64,000 nucleotides of DNA. Source: Clostridium sp. KNHs205. Lineage in GTDB: Bacteria > Bacillota > Clostridia > Lachnospirales > Lachnospiraceae. The notes beneath the pieces were generated by a model, which was not told the DNA's origin, made no database searches, and was given only the letters and a program-made list of their open reading frames with translations. A program made the translations under genes and the position numbers. The DNA is taken from positions 744,001-808,000 of the forward strand of contig NZ_JNLE01000005.1 in the NCBI RefSeq assembly GCF_000702945.1, read 5' to 3'. Of this stretch, positions 1-10,214 are shown piece by piece (positions within the stretch are counted from its first letter, which is position 1; every line of letters begins with the position of its first letter).

Positions 1-846
1 AAATGTGTCATAGTAAAATCCAAATCCCAGATACTTTATTCCTTTTGGTTTATCCACCTTGCTCTTGCTAACATTTACCTTCAATCCAAGCTTCTCTTCT
101 ATGAACTTTGAAATGCTTTTCATTACTCTGCTAGCTGCCAGTTCGCTTCCGACCATAATAATACAGTCGTCTGCATATCTGACAAAATCCAATCCTCTTG
201 ATTCCATTTCCTTATCCAGTTCATTTAACATGATGTTTGCTAAAAGTGGTGAAATATTTCCACCTTGAGGTGTTCCTACAATAGAATCCTCGTATTCATC
301 ATCTATAATCACTCCGCTAACTAAGAACTTTCGAACTATCGAGATAACATCTCCATCTTTGATTGTTCTTCCTATTATTGTCATCAGCTTGTCATGATTT
401 ACTGTGTCAAAGAACTTTTCCAGGTCAATGTCCACTATCCAACTGTGCCCATCGTTCATCATTTCCAGCGCTGTAAGCACCGCCTGCTGGGCACAACGAC
501 TCGGTCTGAATCCGTAGCTGTGGTCATGAAACTGTTCCTCGAATATCGGAGTGAGTACCTGTGCTACTGCTTGTTGAACAAATCTGTCCGTTACTGTTGG
601 TACTCCCAGTTTCCTGACTCCTCCTTCTGGTTTTGGTATCTCTACACGCCTTACTGGTTGCGGTTTATACTTTCGTGTCCGCAATTGTTCTTTAATTGTT
701 TCGCCATTCTTCAAAAGGTATTCACCAAGTTCTGTGTACTCCATTCCGTCCACACCCTCTGCTCCTTTGTTTCGTATGACTTGCAGATACGCCTTATTGA
801 GATTATCTTTGGCTAATATCTGCTCCATTAGACTATTTGTGTCCAT
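1..846 (-). CDS. ltrA: Group II intron reverse transcriptase/maturase, C-terminal part outside window
   Basis: The reading frame runs in from the window edge and starts at the ATG at 846 (MDTNSLMEQIL...), giving about 282 residues before the cut. The RT palm is clear: the GTPQGG block lies near residue 180 and the YADD catalytic motif near residue 212, inside RGLDFVRYADDCIIMVGSE. The N-terminal RT0/RT1 blocks (GVDGM, RKYKPQPVRRVEIPKPEGG) are typical of bacterial group II intron proteins. The thumb/maturase and any endonuclease domain would lie beyond position 1. Known role: splicing of the host intron and target-primed reverse transcription during retrohoming. The upstream 430 bases look like intron RNA rather than protein-coding sequence. 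Confidence 0.93.
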   Translation of the reverse strand, partial: MDTNSLMEQILAKDNLNKAYLQVIRNKGAEGVDGMEYTELGEYLLKNGETIKEQLRTRKYKPQPVRRVEIPKPEGGVRKLGVPTVTDRFVQQAVAQVLTPIFEEQFHDHSYGFRPSRCAQQAVLTALEMMNDGHSWIVDIDLEKFFDTVNHDKLMTIIGRTIKDGDVISIVRKFLVSGVIIDDEYEDSIVGTPQGGNISPLLANIMLNELDKEMESRGLDFVRYADDCIIMVGSELAASRVMKSISKFIEEKLGLKVNVSKSKVDKPKGIKYLGFGFYYDTF

Positions 847-1280
847 GCGTTGTTTCCTTTCTGTCCCGTTCGTTTCCACCATCTTTGACGTCATCGACAG
901 ATGTTGTGTTTACTACAAGTCGGAACCTACTTCAACTGATTGATTGTTCGTCCCTTTGCTCCGTTTCCATTACAGAAACTTCCTCGCTACTACGGACTAT
1001 GCTGACTTCTCACAGTTCGTTGTTACTCGGCAAATGATACCGCTGTGAGACCTCCCCGATTAAGGTGCGAGCTCTTTCCTCTCATCTATCCGCCACATTT
1101 ACTCCTACTTCCAGCAACTTTTGGACTTCATCTTCTTTTGCAAACTTATCCGTATTTCAGAGCCTTATATGTGATTTCTGTCCGTCGGACCAAGAGTTTG
1201 CCTACAACTTCCTTCAGATTCCACCTCACGGTGGACACCCTTGTTGTTCAGCTATGTGCTTCCACGTTGCCTAGGCGCAC
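847..1280 (-). mobile_element. Group II intron 5' RNA region (domains I-IV part)
   Basis: No sensible protein is encoded between the RT start and the gltD 3' end. On the minus strand the sequence opens with GTGCGCC at 1280, matching the GTGCG 5' consensus of group II introns, and contains the common intron string AGTCCGTAGTAGCGAGGAAG. The 5' boundary is inferred from GTGCG only. The flanking GGGTGAAAGTCCC (1282-1294) could instead already be intron sequence. Confidence 0.65.
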
Positions 1281-1301
1281 TTGGGACTTTCACCCATTAG
1301 A

Positions 1302-1318
1302 GCCCGCCCATGGCGGGC
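1302..1318. repeat. Perfect 7-bp-stem hairpin between gltD terminator and intron
   Basis: GCCCGCC and GGCGGGC flank a 3-base loop. It lies directly after the T tract of the gltD terminator and before the intron 5' end. It may be part of the insertion-site stem-loop recognised by some intron classes; that role is inferred. Confidence 0.5.
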
Positions 1319-1326
1319 AAACAAAA

Positions 1327-1357
1327 GGAGTGATGCCTCATAAAACAGCATCACTCC
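1327..1357 (-). terminator. Rho-independent terminator of gltBD
   Basis: Inverted repeat GGAGTGATGC/GCATCACTCC with an 11-base loop, followed on the minus strand by TTTTGTTT. It starts 15 bases after the gltD stop. Confidence 0.85.
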
Positions 1358-1371
1358 CATACTTTCTTATC

Positions 1372-2856
1372 TTACAGATTACTATATCCCATGAGACTTT
1401 CATCCACAGCCATAGCAACTTCTCTGCCTTCTCTGATTGCCCATACTACAAGACTCTGTCCTCTGTGCATATCACCGGTTACAAATATCTTCTCCTGACT
1501 GGTCTTATATTTGCCTTCCTCTGTAGCAACATTGGTTCTCGCATTCAACTCGACACCAAAGGCTTTTGCCACATATTCTTCTGTTCCGAGGAAACCTGCC
1601 GCAATAAATACATAATCTGCATTTACTTCATATTCACTGCCCGGAACCTCTTCCATCTGAAACCTCTTTGCTTCAGCATTGAATTTGCTGCAAAGCTTCA
1701 CGATCTTAACTTTAATCAGATTGCCGTCCTTATCTGCGATAAATTCTTTCACCGTTGACTCATAAACTCTCGGGTCATTGCCGTATACTGCAATGGCTTC
1801 CTCCTGACCATAGTCGGTCTTTAATACCTTTGGCCATTCGGGCCAGGGATTGTCTTCCCGTCTGGTTTCCGGGGGCTTAGGCATCATTTCGATCTGAAGA
1901 ACGGATTTGGCTCCCTGTCTTACACTGGTACCAACACAGTCGTTACCGGTATCACCGCCGCCGATTACGATTACATTCTTACCTTTGGTGTTGATACAGG
2001 CACCGTCTTCGAAATTAGAATCCAGCAGACTCTTAGTAACACCCTTTAAGAAATCCACAGCAAAATGGATTCCCTTTGCTTCCCTTCCGGGAGCTTTGAT
2101 ATCTCTGGGCTTTGAGGCACCGCATGCCAAGATGATGCTGTCGTATTCCTTCTTTAATTGCGATACCTTTATATCTTTACCTACATCAGCTCCTGTTATA
2201 AAGGTTACCCCTTCTTCTTTCATGAGGTTTACTTTACGGTCAATAACGTGTTTCTCCAGCTTCATATTGGGGATACCATACATCAGCAATCCGCCAATAC
2301 GGTCGGAGCGTTCAAATACGGTTACCTGATGACCGCGTTTATTCAACTGGTCTGCCGCTGCAAGGCCGGAAGGACCGGAGCCGATTACGGCAACTTTCTT
2401 ACCGGTTCTTACCTTGGGGGGCTGGGCAGTTATAAAGCCAGCTTTGTAACCGTTCTCTATAATACTTAACTCATTTTCCTTGATTGCTACCGGAGTGGTC
2501 GCCACATTACAGGTGCAGGCCGGCTCGCAGGGAGCCGGACATACACGCCCGGTAAATTCAGGAAAGTTATTTGTCTTAAACAAGCGGTTTAACGCCTGAT
2601 TCATATTTCCGTTGTATAACAGATCATTCCATTCCGGTACAAGGTTATTTAACGGACAACCGGAGGTCATTCCATTTAGGATAACTCCCGACTGGCAGAA
2701 AGGAACACCGCAGTCCATACATCTTGCTCCCTGTATCCTTTGCTCCTCCTTTGGCAGAGGAATGTGGAATTCGTCAAAATTCTTGATTCGTTCTTCGGGA
2801 GCCAGTCCTTTACTCAGCTTTCTGTCATATTCCATAAATCCTGTTGGTTTTCCCAT
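1372..2856 (-). CDS. gltD: Glutamate synthase (NADPH) small subunit
   Basis: The 494-residue protein starts MGKPTGFMEYDRK and is of normal length for the family. N-terminal cysteines (ARCMDCGVPFCQSG, CPLNNLVPEWN, GRVCPAPCEPACTCN, about residues 45-115) are the 4Fe-4S ligands. An FAD-binding GSGPSGLAAADQLNKRGH follows near residue 160, and an NADPH-binding GGGDTGNDCVG near 300. It passes electrons from NADPH to the large subunit, which makes glutamate from glutamine and 2-oxoglutarate. A good Shine-Dalgarno (CTAGGAGGTAGG) precedes the start. Only 13 bases separate it from gltB, so the two are co-transcribed, and a terminator follows. It fits with glnA further along the window as the GS-GOGAT pathway. 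Confidence 0.97.
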   Translation of the reverse strand: MGKPTGFMEYDRKLSKGLAPEERIKNFDEFHIPLPKEEQRIQGARCMDCGVPFCQSGVILNGMTSGCPLNNLVPEWNDLLYNGNMNQALNRLFKTNNFPEFTGRVCPAPCEPACTCNVATTPVAIKENELSIIENGYKAGFITAQPPKVRTGKKVAVIGSGPSGLAAADQLNKRGHQVTVFERSDRIGGLLMYGIPNMKLEKHVIDRKVNLMKEEGVTFITGADVGKDIKVSQLKKEYDSIILACGASKPRDIKAPGREAKGIHFAVDFLKGVTKSLLDSNFEDGACINTKGKNVIVIGGGDTGNDCVGTSVRQGAKSVLQIEMMPKPPETRREDNPWPEWPKVLKTDYGQEEAIAVYGNDPRVYESTVKEFIADKDGNLIKVKIVKLCSKFNAEAKRFQMEEVPGSEYEVNADYVFIAAGFLGTEEYVAKAFGVELNARTNVATEEGKYKTSQEKIFVTGDMHRGQSLVVWAIREGREVAMAVDESLMGYSNL

Positions 2857-2869
2857 TGCTTCCTACCTC

Positions 2870-5800
2870 CTAGCTCCTGGTGTTGGCAAAGAATGCCTCT
2901 ATCTGTGCCTGTTCGCTGCTTAAGCCCTTTTCCTCCATCTGGACGATGGTCATAAGCATACGGCTGTAATCATAAGGAATAATCTTCTTGAACTTAGGCA
3001 GATAATCCATGAAGTTCTCTAAGATATCCTTGCCCTTTAAGGAGCCGGTTTTCTCTACATGTTCCGTAATCATGCTCTTTAATTCCAGAACATCATACTT
3101 CTCAGTTACTGCTTCCATAGATACCATTTCCTTGTTAAGCTTCTTATATAAATTGCTGCCTTCATCCAGTACGTAAGCAATACCGCCGCTCATACCTGCT
3201 GCAAAGTTCTTACCGGTAGTACCAAGTACTACAACTCTTCCACCAGTCATATATTCACAGCCATGATCGCCTACACCTTCAACAACAGCGCTGGCTCCGG
3301 AATTACGTACACAGAAACGTTCTCCTGCAACACCGTTTATAAATACCTTACCGCTGGTAGCACCGTAAAGTGCAACATTACCGATAATAATGTTCTTATC
3401 AGCCGCGAATTTCGTTCCCTTGGGAGGATATACTACCAGCTTTCCGCCGGAGAGTCCTTTTCCGAAATAATCGTTACTGTCACCGGATAATTCAAGGGTT
3501 AGCCCCTTCGGAATGAACGCTCCGAAACTCTGCCCGCCGCTGCCCTGGCATTTGATAACATAAGTATCCTCTTCCAGAGTAGTGCCGTGTGCTTTTGTAA
3601 TTTCCGAACCTAAGATGGTTCCAAAAGTACGATCGATATTGGATACTTCCACTTCAACGGTCTTGGATTGCCCGGCAGCGATGGCACTCTTAAGTTTCTT
3701 TAAAAGGATTCTCTCATCAATGGTCTTTTCCAGTTCAAAATTATATACCTTGCTGGGATCAAAATGACCTTTTTCGCTGTCCCCGGCAAAAGGATTATTA
3801 AGAATCTTGGAAAGGTCAATTCTTGCTGCTCTTCCGGTCATTGCGTTTTCTTTTTCTTTTAACAGCTCGCTTCTTCCTACCAGGTCCTCAAGTTTACGCA
3901 CACCAAGCCTTGCCATATATTCTCTTACTTCTTCTGCTATAAAACGCATGAAGTTAATTACATACTCAGGTTTACCTTTAAAATTCTTACGCAGTTCCGG
4001 ATTCTGGGTAGCAACACCTACAGGACAGGTATCCAGATTACATACACGCATCATGACACAGCCTAAGGTTACCAGGGGAGCAGTTGCAAAACCGAATTCC
4101 TCTGCTCCAAGAAGTGCTGCAATAACAACATCTCTTCCTGACATAAGCTTACCGTCAGTCTCTACCATTACCCTGGAGCGAAGTCCGTTCATAATAAGTG
4201 TCTGATGGGTCTCAGCAAGACCTAACTCCCAGGGAAGTCCGGCATTGTGAATGGAATTTCTGGGTGCAGCACCTGTACCACCGTCAAATCCGGAAATCAG
4301 GATAACCTGTGCACCTGCTTTGGCAACACCTGCCGCAACGGTTCCGACACCTGCTTCTGAAACCAGTTTGACAGAGATTCTTGCATCTTTATTGGAGTTC
4401 TTCAGGTCGTAAATTAACTGTGCCAAATCCTCAATGGAATAGATATCATGATGAGGTGGCGGTGAAATCAGACCTACACCGGGCGTTGAATGTCTTGTTT
4501 TGGCAACCCAGGGATATACTTTCTCAGCCGGCAGCTGACCGCCTTCACCGGGTTTTGCTCCCTGTGCCATCTTTATCTGGATTTCCTTTGCGCTTACCAG
4601 GTACTGGCTGGTTACACCGAAGCGTCCGGAAGCTACCTGTTTGATGGCAGAACATTTATTGAGCCCGTCTTTTGAGATATTCAGACGTTCTAAGCTCTCA
4701 CCGCCTTCACCGCTGTTGGATTTACCGGATAACATATTCATTGCAATAGCCAAGGTCTCATGTGCTTCCTGTGAAATGGAACCATAGGACATGGCACCGG
4801 TCTTAAAGCGCTTTACAATGGAATCAACACTTTCTACTTCTTCAATGGGAATGCCTGCTTCCGGGAAGTTAAAATCTAAAAGACCTCTTAGGTTGATGCC
4901 TTCCTCTTCCTTCTCAATAAGCTTCGTGTATTCCTTAAAGGATTCATAGTCACCATTTCTGGTTGCCTTCTGAAGCAGGTGTATGGTCTGGGGATTATAC
5001 AAATGCTCTTCTTTACCGCTTCTTAATTTGTGATTACCACTGTTGTCAAGGGTCAGATCCGCATTAAGTCCAAGGGGATCGAAAGCTTTGGTATGAAGCT
5101 CATCTACCTGTCTTTCAATATCCTTTATGGAAATACCTTCGATTCGGCTCACCGTATCGGTAAAATACCTGTCAATTACATTCCTGCAGATTCCAATTGC
5201 TTCAAATATCTTGGAACCCTGATAGGACTGAATTGTTGAAATACCCATTTTGGAGGCTATCTTTACAATTCCCTTTAAAATTGCCTTATTGTAGTCATTT
5301 ACCGCTGCATAGTAATCTTTATCCAGCATATTGTTGGCAATAAGCTGCTTAATGGATTCCTGGGCAAGATAAGGATTAACCGCACAGGCTCCATAGCCTA
5401 AAAGAGTTGCAAAATGATGAACTTCTCTGGGTTCCGCACTTTCTAATATCATAGCAACTGCTGTTCTCTTCTTGGTTCTTACCAGATGCTGCTGCATAGC
5501 AGATACCGCTAACAGAGAAGGAATAGCTACATGGTTCTCATCCACACCCCTGTCGGATAGGATCAGTATATTGGCCCCTTCTTTATATGCACGGTCAGCT
5601 TCTACGAATATATGATCAATCGCTCTCTCTAAAGAGGTATTTTTATAATAAATTATTGGAATGGTTTCCACCTTAAAGCCCGGTATCTTCATGGACTTGA
5701 TCTTTAAGAGATCGGTGCTTGTCAGGATGGGGTTGTGAATCTTAAGTACTTTGCAATTTTCTGCACATTCCTCCAGAAGATTTCCGTCTTCTCCAATGTA

Positions 5801-7429
5801 AACATCTGTAGAAGTTACGATTTCTTCCCTGATAGCATCAATAGGAGGATTGGTTACCTGAGCAAAGAGCTGTCTGAAATAACTGAACAGCGGAGGGTTG
5901 CTCTTTGACAGAATAGGCAGGGGGCTGTCAGCACCCATGGCTGCTACCGGTTCTGCACCGGTTCTTGCCATAGGAAGGATTGTAGTCCTGTAATCTTCAT
6001 AAGTATAGCCAAATGCTTTCTGAAGCCTTGCTCTTTCCTCATCATCATATTCCCATACTTTTTTGTTGGGTATGTGAAGATCTTTCAGCTTCACCAGATT
6101 GCTGTCCAGCCATTCTCCATAAGGACTTCCGCTGGCATAGCTGTTCTTCAGATCTTCGTCATCAATAACGCAGCCCTTTACGGTATCTACCAAGAGCATT
6201 TTACCGGGACGAAGCCTTTCCTTCTTCACAATTTTCTCAGGTGCGATGTCCAGAACACCAACCTCTGAGGATAAAACCAGATGGTCATCCTCGGTGATAT
6301 AATAACGGGAAGGTCTTAAACCGTTACGGTCAAGTACTGCTCCCATAATATCTCCGTCACTGAACAGGATGGAAGCCGGTCCGTCCCAGGGTTCCATCAT
6401 AGTAGCATAATATTGATAGAAATCCTTCTTTTCCTGGCTCATATTCTGATCGTTGGTCCAGGGTTCCGGGATGGTTATCATAACCGCAAGCGGCAGATCC
6501 ATACCGCTCATAATAAGGAATTCCAGTGCATTATCAAGCATGGCGGAGTCGGAACCTTCTGCATTGATTACCGGAAGTATCTTATGAAGTTCTTTGTTCA
6601 GGTATTTGGACTGCATGGTCTCTTCCCTTGCAAGCATCTTATCTACATTTCCTCTGATGGTATTGATTTCACCATTGTGAACGATAAGCCTGTTGGGATG
6701 GGCTCTCTGCCAGCTTGGATTTGTATTGGTACTAAAACGAGAATGAACAATGGCAATAGCAGATTCATATACTTTATCCTGAAGATCGATAAAAAACATA
6801 CGAAGCTGGTTGACCAGGAACATTCCTTTATATACAATGGTACGGCTGGATAAGGATACAACGTAGGTGTTGTCATTGCTCTGCTCAAATACTCTTCTTG
6901 CAATGTAGAGTCTGCGGTCAAAGTCCAAGCCCTTCTTAACACCTGATGGTCTCTTGACGAATCCCTGCATGATACATGGCATACATTCAACAGCTTGTGT
7001 TCCAAGAATTTTGGGATCGATGGGAACTTTTCTCCATCCTAAAAATTCCATCCCTTCTTTTTCCACAATAATCTCAAACATCTTCTTTGCCTGATTTCTG
7101 GAAAGCTCATCCTGTGGAAAAAAGAACATACCGATTCCGTAATTACGTTCTCCTCCCAAGCTGATGTTAAGAGCTTCTGCTTCTTTCTGGAAGAATTTAT
7201 GGGATATCTGAAGCAGGATACCTACACCGTCACCGGTCTTTCCTTCCGCATCCTTACCGGCACGGTGTTCCAGATTCTCAACAATCTTCAATGCATTGGC
7301 TACTGTTTCATGAGTCTTAACACCCTTGATATTAACAACTGCACCTATACCGCAGTTATCATGTTCAAATCTGGGGTCATATAAGCCCTCACATGTACGT
7401 TTAGTTTCTTCTACGCCATATCTGTCCAT
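2870..7429 (-). CDS. gltB: Glutamate synthase large subunit
   Basis: The 1519-residue protein has the usual GOGAT length. Its N-terminal class II glutaminase domain is seen with the candidate nucleophile Cys in FEHDNCGIGAVVNIKG and HSRFSTNTNPSW. A central domain follows, then the FMN-binding synthase domain (SGEGGE, PGEGGQLPAEKV, SPPPHHDIYSIEDLAQLIYDLK, EAGVGTVAAGVAKAGA) and the 3Fe-4S Cys cluster (GCVMMRVCNLDTCPVGVATQ). The C-terminal beta-helix is rich in glycine repeats. The upstream GTG at 7435 is possible, but the ATG at 7429 sits at better spacing from AGAGG. It is transcribed with gltD. Confidence 0.97.
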   Translation of the reverse strand: MDRYGVEETKRTCEGLYDPRFEHDNCGIGAVVNIKGVKTHETVANALKIVENLEHRAGKDAEGKTGDGVGILLQISHKFFQKEAEALNISLGGERNYGIGMFFFPQDELSRNQAKKMFEIIVEKEGMEFLGWRKVPIDPKILGTQAVECMPCIMQGFVKRPSGVKKGLDFDRRLYIARRVFEQSNDNTYVVSLSSRTIVYKGMFLVNQLRMFFIDLQDKVYESAIAIVHSRFSTNTNPSWQRAHPNRLIVHNGEINTIRGNVDKMLAREETMQSKYLNKELHKILPVINAEGSDSAMLDNALEFLIMSGMDLPLAVMITIPEPWTNDQNMSQEKKDFYQYYATMMEPWDGPASILFSDGDIMGAVLDRNGLRPSRYYITEDDHLVLSSEVGVLDIAPEKIVKKERLRPGKMLLVDTVKGCVIDDEDLKNSYASGSPYGEWLDSNLVKLKDLHIPNKKVWEYDDEERARLQKAFGYTYEDYRTTILPMARTGAEPVAAMGADSPLPILSKSNPPLFSYFRQLFAQVTNPPIDAIREEIVTSTDVYIGEDGNLLEECAENCKVLKIHNPILTSTDLLKIKSMKIPGFKVETIPIIYYKNTSLERAIDHIFVEADRAYKEGANILILSDRGVDENHVAIPSLLAVSAMQQHLVRTKKRTAVAMILESAEPREVHHFATLLGYGACAVNPYLAQESIKQLIANNMLDKDYYAAVNDYNKAILKGIVKIASKMGISTIQSYQGSKIFEAIGICRNVIDRYFTDTVSRIEGISIKDIERQVDELHTKAFDPLGLNADLTLDNSGNHKLRSGKEEHLYNPQTIHLLQKATRNGDYESFKEYTKLIEKEEEGINLRGLLDFNFPEAGIPIEEVESVDSIVKRFKTGAMSYGSISQEAHETLAIAMNMLSGKSNSGEGGESLERLNISKDGLNKCSAIKQVASGRFGVTSQYLVSAKEIQIKMAQGAKPGEGGQLPAEKVYPWVAKTRHSTPGVGLISPPPHHDIYSIEDLAQLIYDLKNSNKDARISVKLVSEAGVGTVAAGVAKAGAQVILISGFDGGTGAAPRNSIHNAGLPWELGLAETHQTLIMNGLRSRVMVETDGKLMSGRDVVIAALLGAEEFGFATAPLVTLGCVMMRVCNLDTCPVGVATQNPELRKNFKGKPEYVINFMRFIAEEVREYMARLGVRKLEDLVGRSELLKEKENAMTGRAARIDLSKILNNPFAGDSEKGHFDPSKVYNFELEKTIDERILLKKLKSAIAAGQSKTVEVEVSNIDRTFGTILGSEITKAHGTTLEEDTYVIKCQGSGGQSFGAFIPKGLTLELSGDSNDYFGKGLSGGKLVVYPPKGTKFAADKNIIIGNVALYGATSGKVFINGVAGERFCVRNSGASAVVEGVGDHGCEYMTGGRVVVLGTTGKNFAAGMSGGIAYVLDEGSNLYKKLNKEMVSMEAVTEKYDVLELKSMITEHVEKTGSLKGKDILENFMDYLPKFKKIIPYDYSRMLMTIVQMEEKGLSSEQAQIEAFFANTRS

Positions 7430-8122
7430 TCGCACGCCTCTTTTCTAATAAAATAATTACGACCGGTAAAAATAATAAATAATGAAGTAATATATTTATT
7501 ACTTTACCAGCTGCCCGAACAATCAGATAACCGATTATTCAGCGCGGTGAAGTGAATGCATTTCCTTATTCTTACCATTCATATCTGTCAAAAATTATAA
7601 TAATAAGCATTTCACAGAATAAATATTCATGGTATAATAATATTCCCATATTTCAACATACAAAAAAAGACATTCTCAAAGGCCAGGCCTCTAAGAACAT
7701 CTTTGTTCTGTAACAGATTATAATATACGCCGCATAAAAAATCAATCTTTTTTTTCATTTTAATTTATTTTATAAGTTTTTTTATCGAATAAACGTTATT
7801 TAATTAAGTGGCATTTTGAATTTGAAGTTTTCAGCCGATATAAAATAAGAAAATATAACTTCATCAAGTATATTTATATAGAATTTTTTCCATATATGGT
7901 AAATTATTTATAGCTTGTATTGCTAACGCCGGTTGTTTATTCCACTTTTGAAACTGCAAGGTTCGCTATTAGGGGTAGTAATGGTACATTTTCAAATTCC
8001 AATCCAGTATTTCAATGCAAGGCGGCTAGAACAGTATTTTTCATATACGCTCCAGGTAAGCACTATATAATTAATCTTTAATTTTTGTTAAGCTTACAAA
8101 GTACAGAAAAGGAGGCTCTCAT
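7430..8122. other. Divergent intergenic region gltB / fliK-like
   Basis: This AT-rich 693-bp region separates divergent genes. On the minus strand TTGACA (7586-7591) with 17-bp spacing to TAAGGA is a weak candidate gltB promoter. On the plus strand a GCCGATAT octamer (7834-7841) matches the sigma-D -10 element. An interrupted inverted repeat AGAACA...TGTTCT sits near 7692-7708. I see no gene in it. Confidence 0.5.
7834..7841 (+). promoter_or_regulatory. Possible sigma-D (flagellar) -10 element
   Basis: GCCGATAT is an exact match to the flagellar sigma -10 consensus and lies upstream of a FliK-like gene. A TAAA -35 at 14-16 bp is not convincing (TTTG is found), and the site is about 280 bp from the start codon, so this is tentative. 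Confidence 0.3.
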
Positions 8123-10057
8123 ATGATAAACAGCAGTATAACACAAACTGGTACTCTCAAATCAAATACCCTGTCTTCCCCTGCCTCCTCCCAGGGATCC
8201 CATAACGTATCCTCCGGCGATGGTAAAGGCTCATCCACCGCCTATGGCTTAGAAAAAGGAAATGTCATAAAAGGTGAAGTAATCGACCTTAAAAATAATG
8301 AAGTCACTGTAAAGCTGGCAGACGGTCAGGTCTTAAAAGCAAAACTCCAGGCAGATAACAGCACCCTTTCAATAGGCAGTAAGGTTACTTTTCGGGTGGA
8401 AGATGCCACCTCACAATCGCTGACCTTAAAAATTATTCCCGAAAGCTCTGCTTCCTATCTCTCAGCCACCATAGACAAAGCATTGGAAGCAGCTAATCTG
8501 GGAAAGACTATTCGGAATAGAAGTCTGGTAAGCGAACTTCTCACCGCCCGTATGTCAATAGATAAGAATACTCTTAACCTTTTTGCGAAACAGCTGGCAC
8601 AATTCCCAGATGTTTCTGTTAAGACTCTTCTGTTCCTGCAGCGTAATCAACTCCCGATTAACGGAGCCAGCATTGAGCTAGCAGAAGGATTTCTTCATTC
8701 TGACGGTAAAATGATCGAAAACCTTTCTACACTCTCCGGCAGTATAAATCAGTTCCTGGGTTCTTCCGGCGACATAAATGCCAAACAGGAACTGCTGCGA
8801 ATATTACTCGGACCAGCCTCTCAGACTCCTGGGGTGGCGGAAGCCCTGGCAAAAGAAAACCTGCTGCAAGGTAATCCCATTGCCTCAAATGCGGCAGGTA
8901 CTCAGGAACATATTCAAACCGGCAATATAGCAGCGAACACTGGAAATATCCTGTTTAGCGACTTATTGAACCTCTCTGAAAGAACCGAACTGGCTGAAAG
9001 TCTTAAGACACTTCCCGCTAACTTAATCTCTCCGGAGGTAATCAACAGTGTTCTAAATGGTACCATAGACACTCCTCATGCCACTGAACTGGCGAAATTA
9101 CTGAAAGATTATTCCCTGCTTGACCCGCTTAATGTAAAGCAGCCGGCAGCTGATATTATGGATAAACTGCTAACAGTCTCTGCTTCAGATAACAATGCAC
9201 TGCTAAAAGAACTGTTGCCTGCCCAGGACAGAGGAAATCTTCTGATTATGATAAAGAATCTGCCTGGAACAGATAATCTTCCTGTTTCCATCAGTAACGG
9301 TATTACTGACGGAAATATATCCGCCAGGGACCTTTTAACCTTTTTGGCTCCATCTCTTACAGAAGAAATAGATACCCTGCCTGCCGGATCCAGCGAGAAG
9401 CTGCTCTCATCCAAAGAGTTTCATACCTTACTGAATTCTAAGTTATTATCCGACTGGACGCTGACCCCGGAGGACTTAAACAAACCCTCCCCCTTAAGTT
9501 CTCATTACGAAAGCCTTTTAAAGCAGCTAAACGAAATAAATTCGTTAGCAGAGCGAGGAATGTTTCATGAAATGCCCTCTCTTACTGCACAGCTTTCCCA
9601 TATGACGGACACGGTGCAGTATATGAATATGTTCCAGAACATGTTTTCATTTTTACAGCTGCCTGTAAAGTTAAAGAATCAGTTCACTGACAGTGAGCTA
9701 TATGTATATTCAAACAAGAAATCAGAGCTGGATATCACAAAGGGTGTGAAAATAGTTCTGCACCTTAATATGGAACATCTTGGCCCCCTTGATGTATCCG
9801 TTGAGCTGACAAATAATCACCTTAAGAATACTTTCTATCTGGAGAACAAAGATATACTTCATTTGTTATCCACACATATGGAAATACTGGAAAAGAAGCT
9901 GAGTACGAAAGGTTATCAGGTATCCACCGAATTTTATGACAGAGCAAAATCCCCATCTCCTTCAGAAGACATCCTTTCCGGTAATCTTCATTCCAACACA
10001 GAAACCTCTGAGGAGAACTCACAGGAGAAGAGGTATCATTTTGATATTAGGGCTTAA
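8123..10057 (+). CDS. FliK-like flagellar hook-length control family protein
   Basis: The 644-residue protein is preceded by an excellent ribosome site (AAAAGGAGG). It has a Ser/Thr-rich N-terminus and then a small beta-barrel-like region with VIKGEVIDLKNNEVTVKL. A long helical, low-complexity middle follows (about residues 120-500). The C-terminal block GPLDVSVELTNNHLKNTFYL...LLSTHMEILEKKLSTKGYQV (about residues 560-620) resembles the Flg_hook/FliK C-terminal domain. FliK-type proteins measure hook length and switch export specificity. The assignment rests on the C-terminal pattern and the modular organisation; the protein could be a YlqG-like paralogue rather than the main FliK, since no flagellar export genes are adjacent. 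Confidence 0.55.
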   Translation: MINSSITQTGTLKSNTLSSPASSQGSHNVSSGDGKGSSTAYGLEKGNVIKGEVIDLKNNEVTVKLADGQVLKAKLQADNSTLSIGSKVTFRVEDATSQSLTLKIIPESSASYLSATIDKALEAANLGKTIRNRSLVSELLTARMSIDKNTLNLFAKQLAQFPDVSVKTLLFLQRNQLPINGASIELAEGFLHSDGKMIENLSTLSGSINQFLGSSGDINAKQELLRILLGPASQTPGVAEALAKENLLQGNPIASNAAGTQEHIQTGNIAANTGNILFSDLLNLSERTELAESLKTLPANLISPEVINSVLNGTIDTPHATELAKLLKDYSLLDPLNVKQPAADIMDKLLTVSASDNNALLKELLPAQDRGNLLIMIKNLPGTDNLPVSISNGITDGNISARDLLTFLAPSLTEEIDTLPAGSSEKLLSSKEFHTLLNSKLLSDWTLTPEDLNKPSPLSSHYESLLKQLNEINSLAERGMFHEMPSLTAQLSHMTDTVQYMNMFQNMFSFLQLPVKLKNQFTDSELYVYSNKKSELDITKGVKIVLHLNMEHLGPLDVSVELTNNHLKNTFYLENKDILHLLSTHMEILEKKLSTKGYQVSTEFYDRAKSPSPSEDILSGNLHSNTETSEENSQEKRYHFDIRA

Positions 10058-10095
10058 GGTCAATCTGTGTTAGCAACAAGAAGAATATTTGCACA

Positions 10096-10125
10096 AAAGC
10101 TAGATTTGCACAAAAGCTAGATTCG
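10096..10125 (+). repeat. Short tandem duplication after fliK-like gene
   Basis: The unit TTTGCACAAAAGCTAGA is repeated twice, with a 1-2 base junction, immediately 3' of the gene. No function is apparent. Confidence 0.6.
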
Positions 10126-10134
10126 AAAAACAAT

Positions 10135-10180
10135 CAAGGGTGTGTCTGATAACTCATTGCAGTTTTTAGACACACCCTTG
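10135..10180 (+). terminator. Hairpin terminator after fliK-like gene
   Basis: The 13-bp arms CAAGGGTGTGTCT and AGACACACCCTTG are perfect, with a 20-base loop. The T tract after it is poor (GTAATTTGT), so termination may be weak. The arm sequence GGGTGTGTCTGA recurs near 21680. Confidence 0.6.
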
Positions 10181-10214
10181 GTAATTTGTATACCTTTTAA
10201 TTTATTTAGATTAT

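Noticed and set aside
394..1758. Plus-strand ORFs over the intron and gltD
   Set aside because: They are antisense to the RT and gltD, have no ribosome sites and unlikely composition.
8123..10057. Surface adhesin due to low-complexity Ser/Thr N-terminus
   Set aside because: No signal peptide; the C-terminal block fits FliK better.
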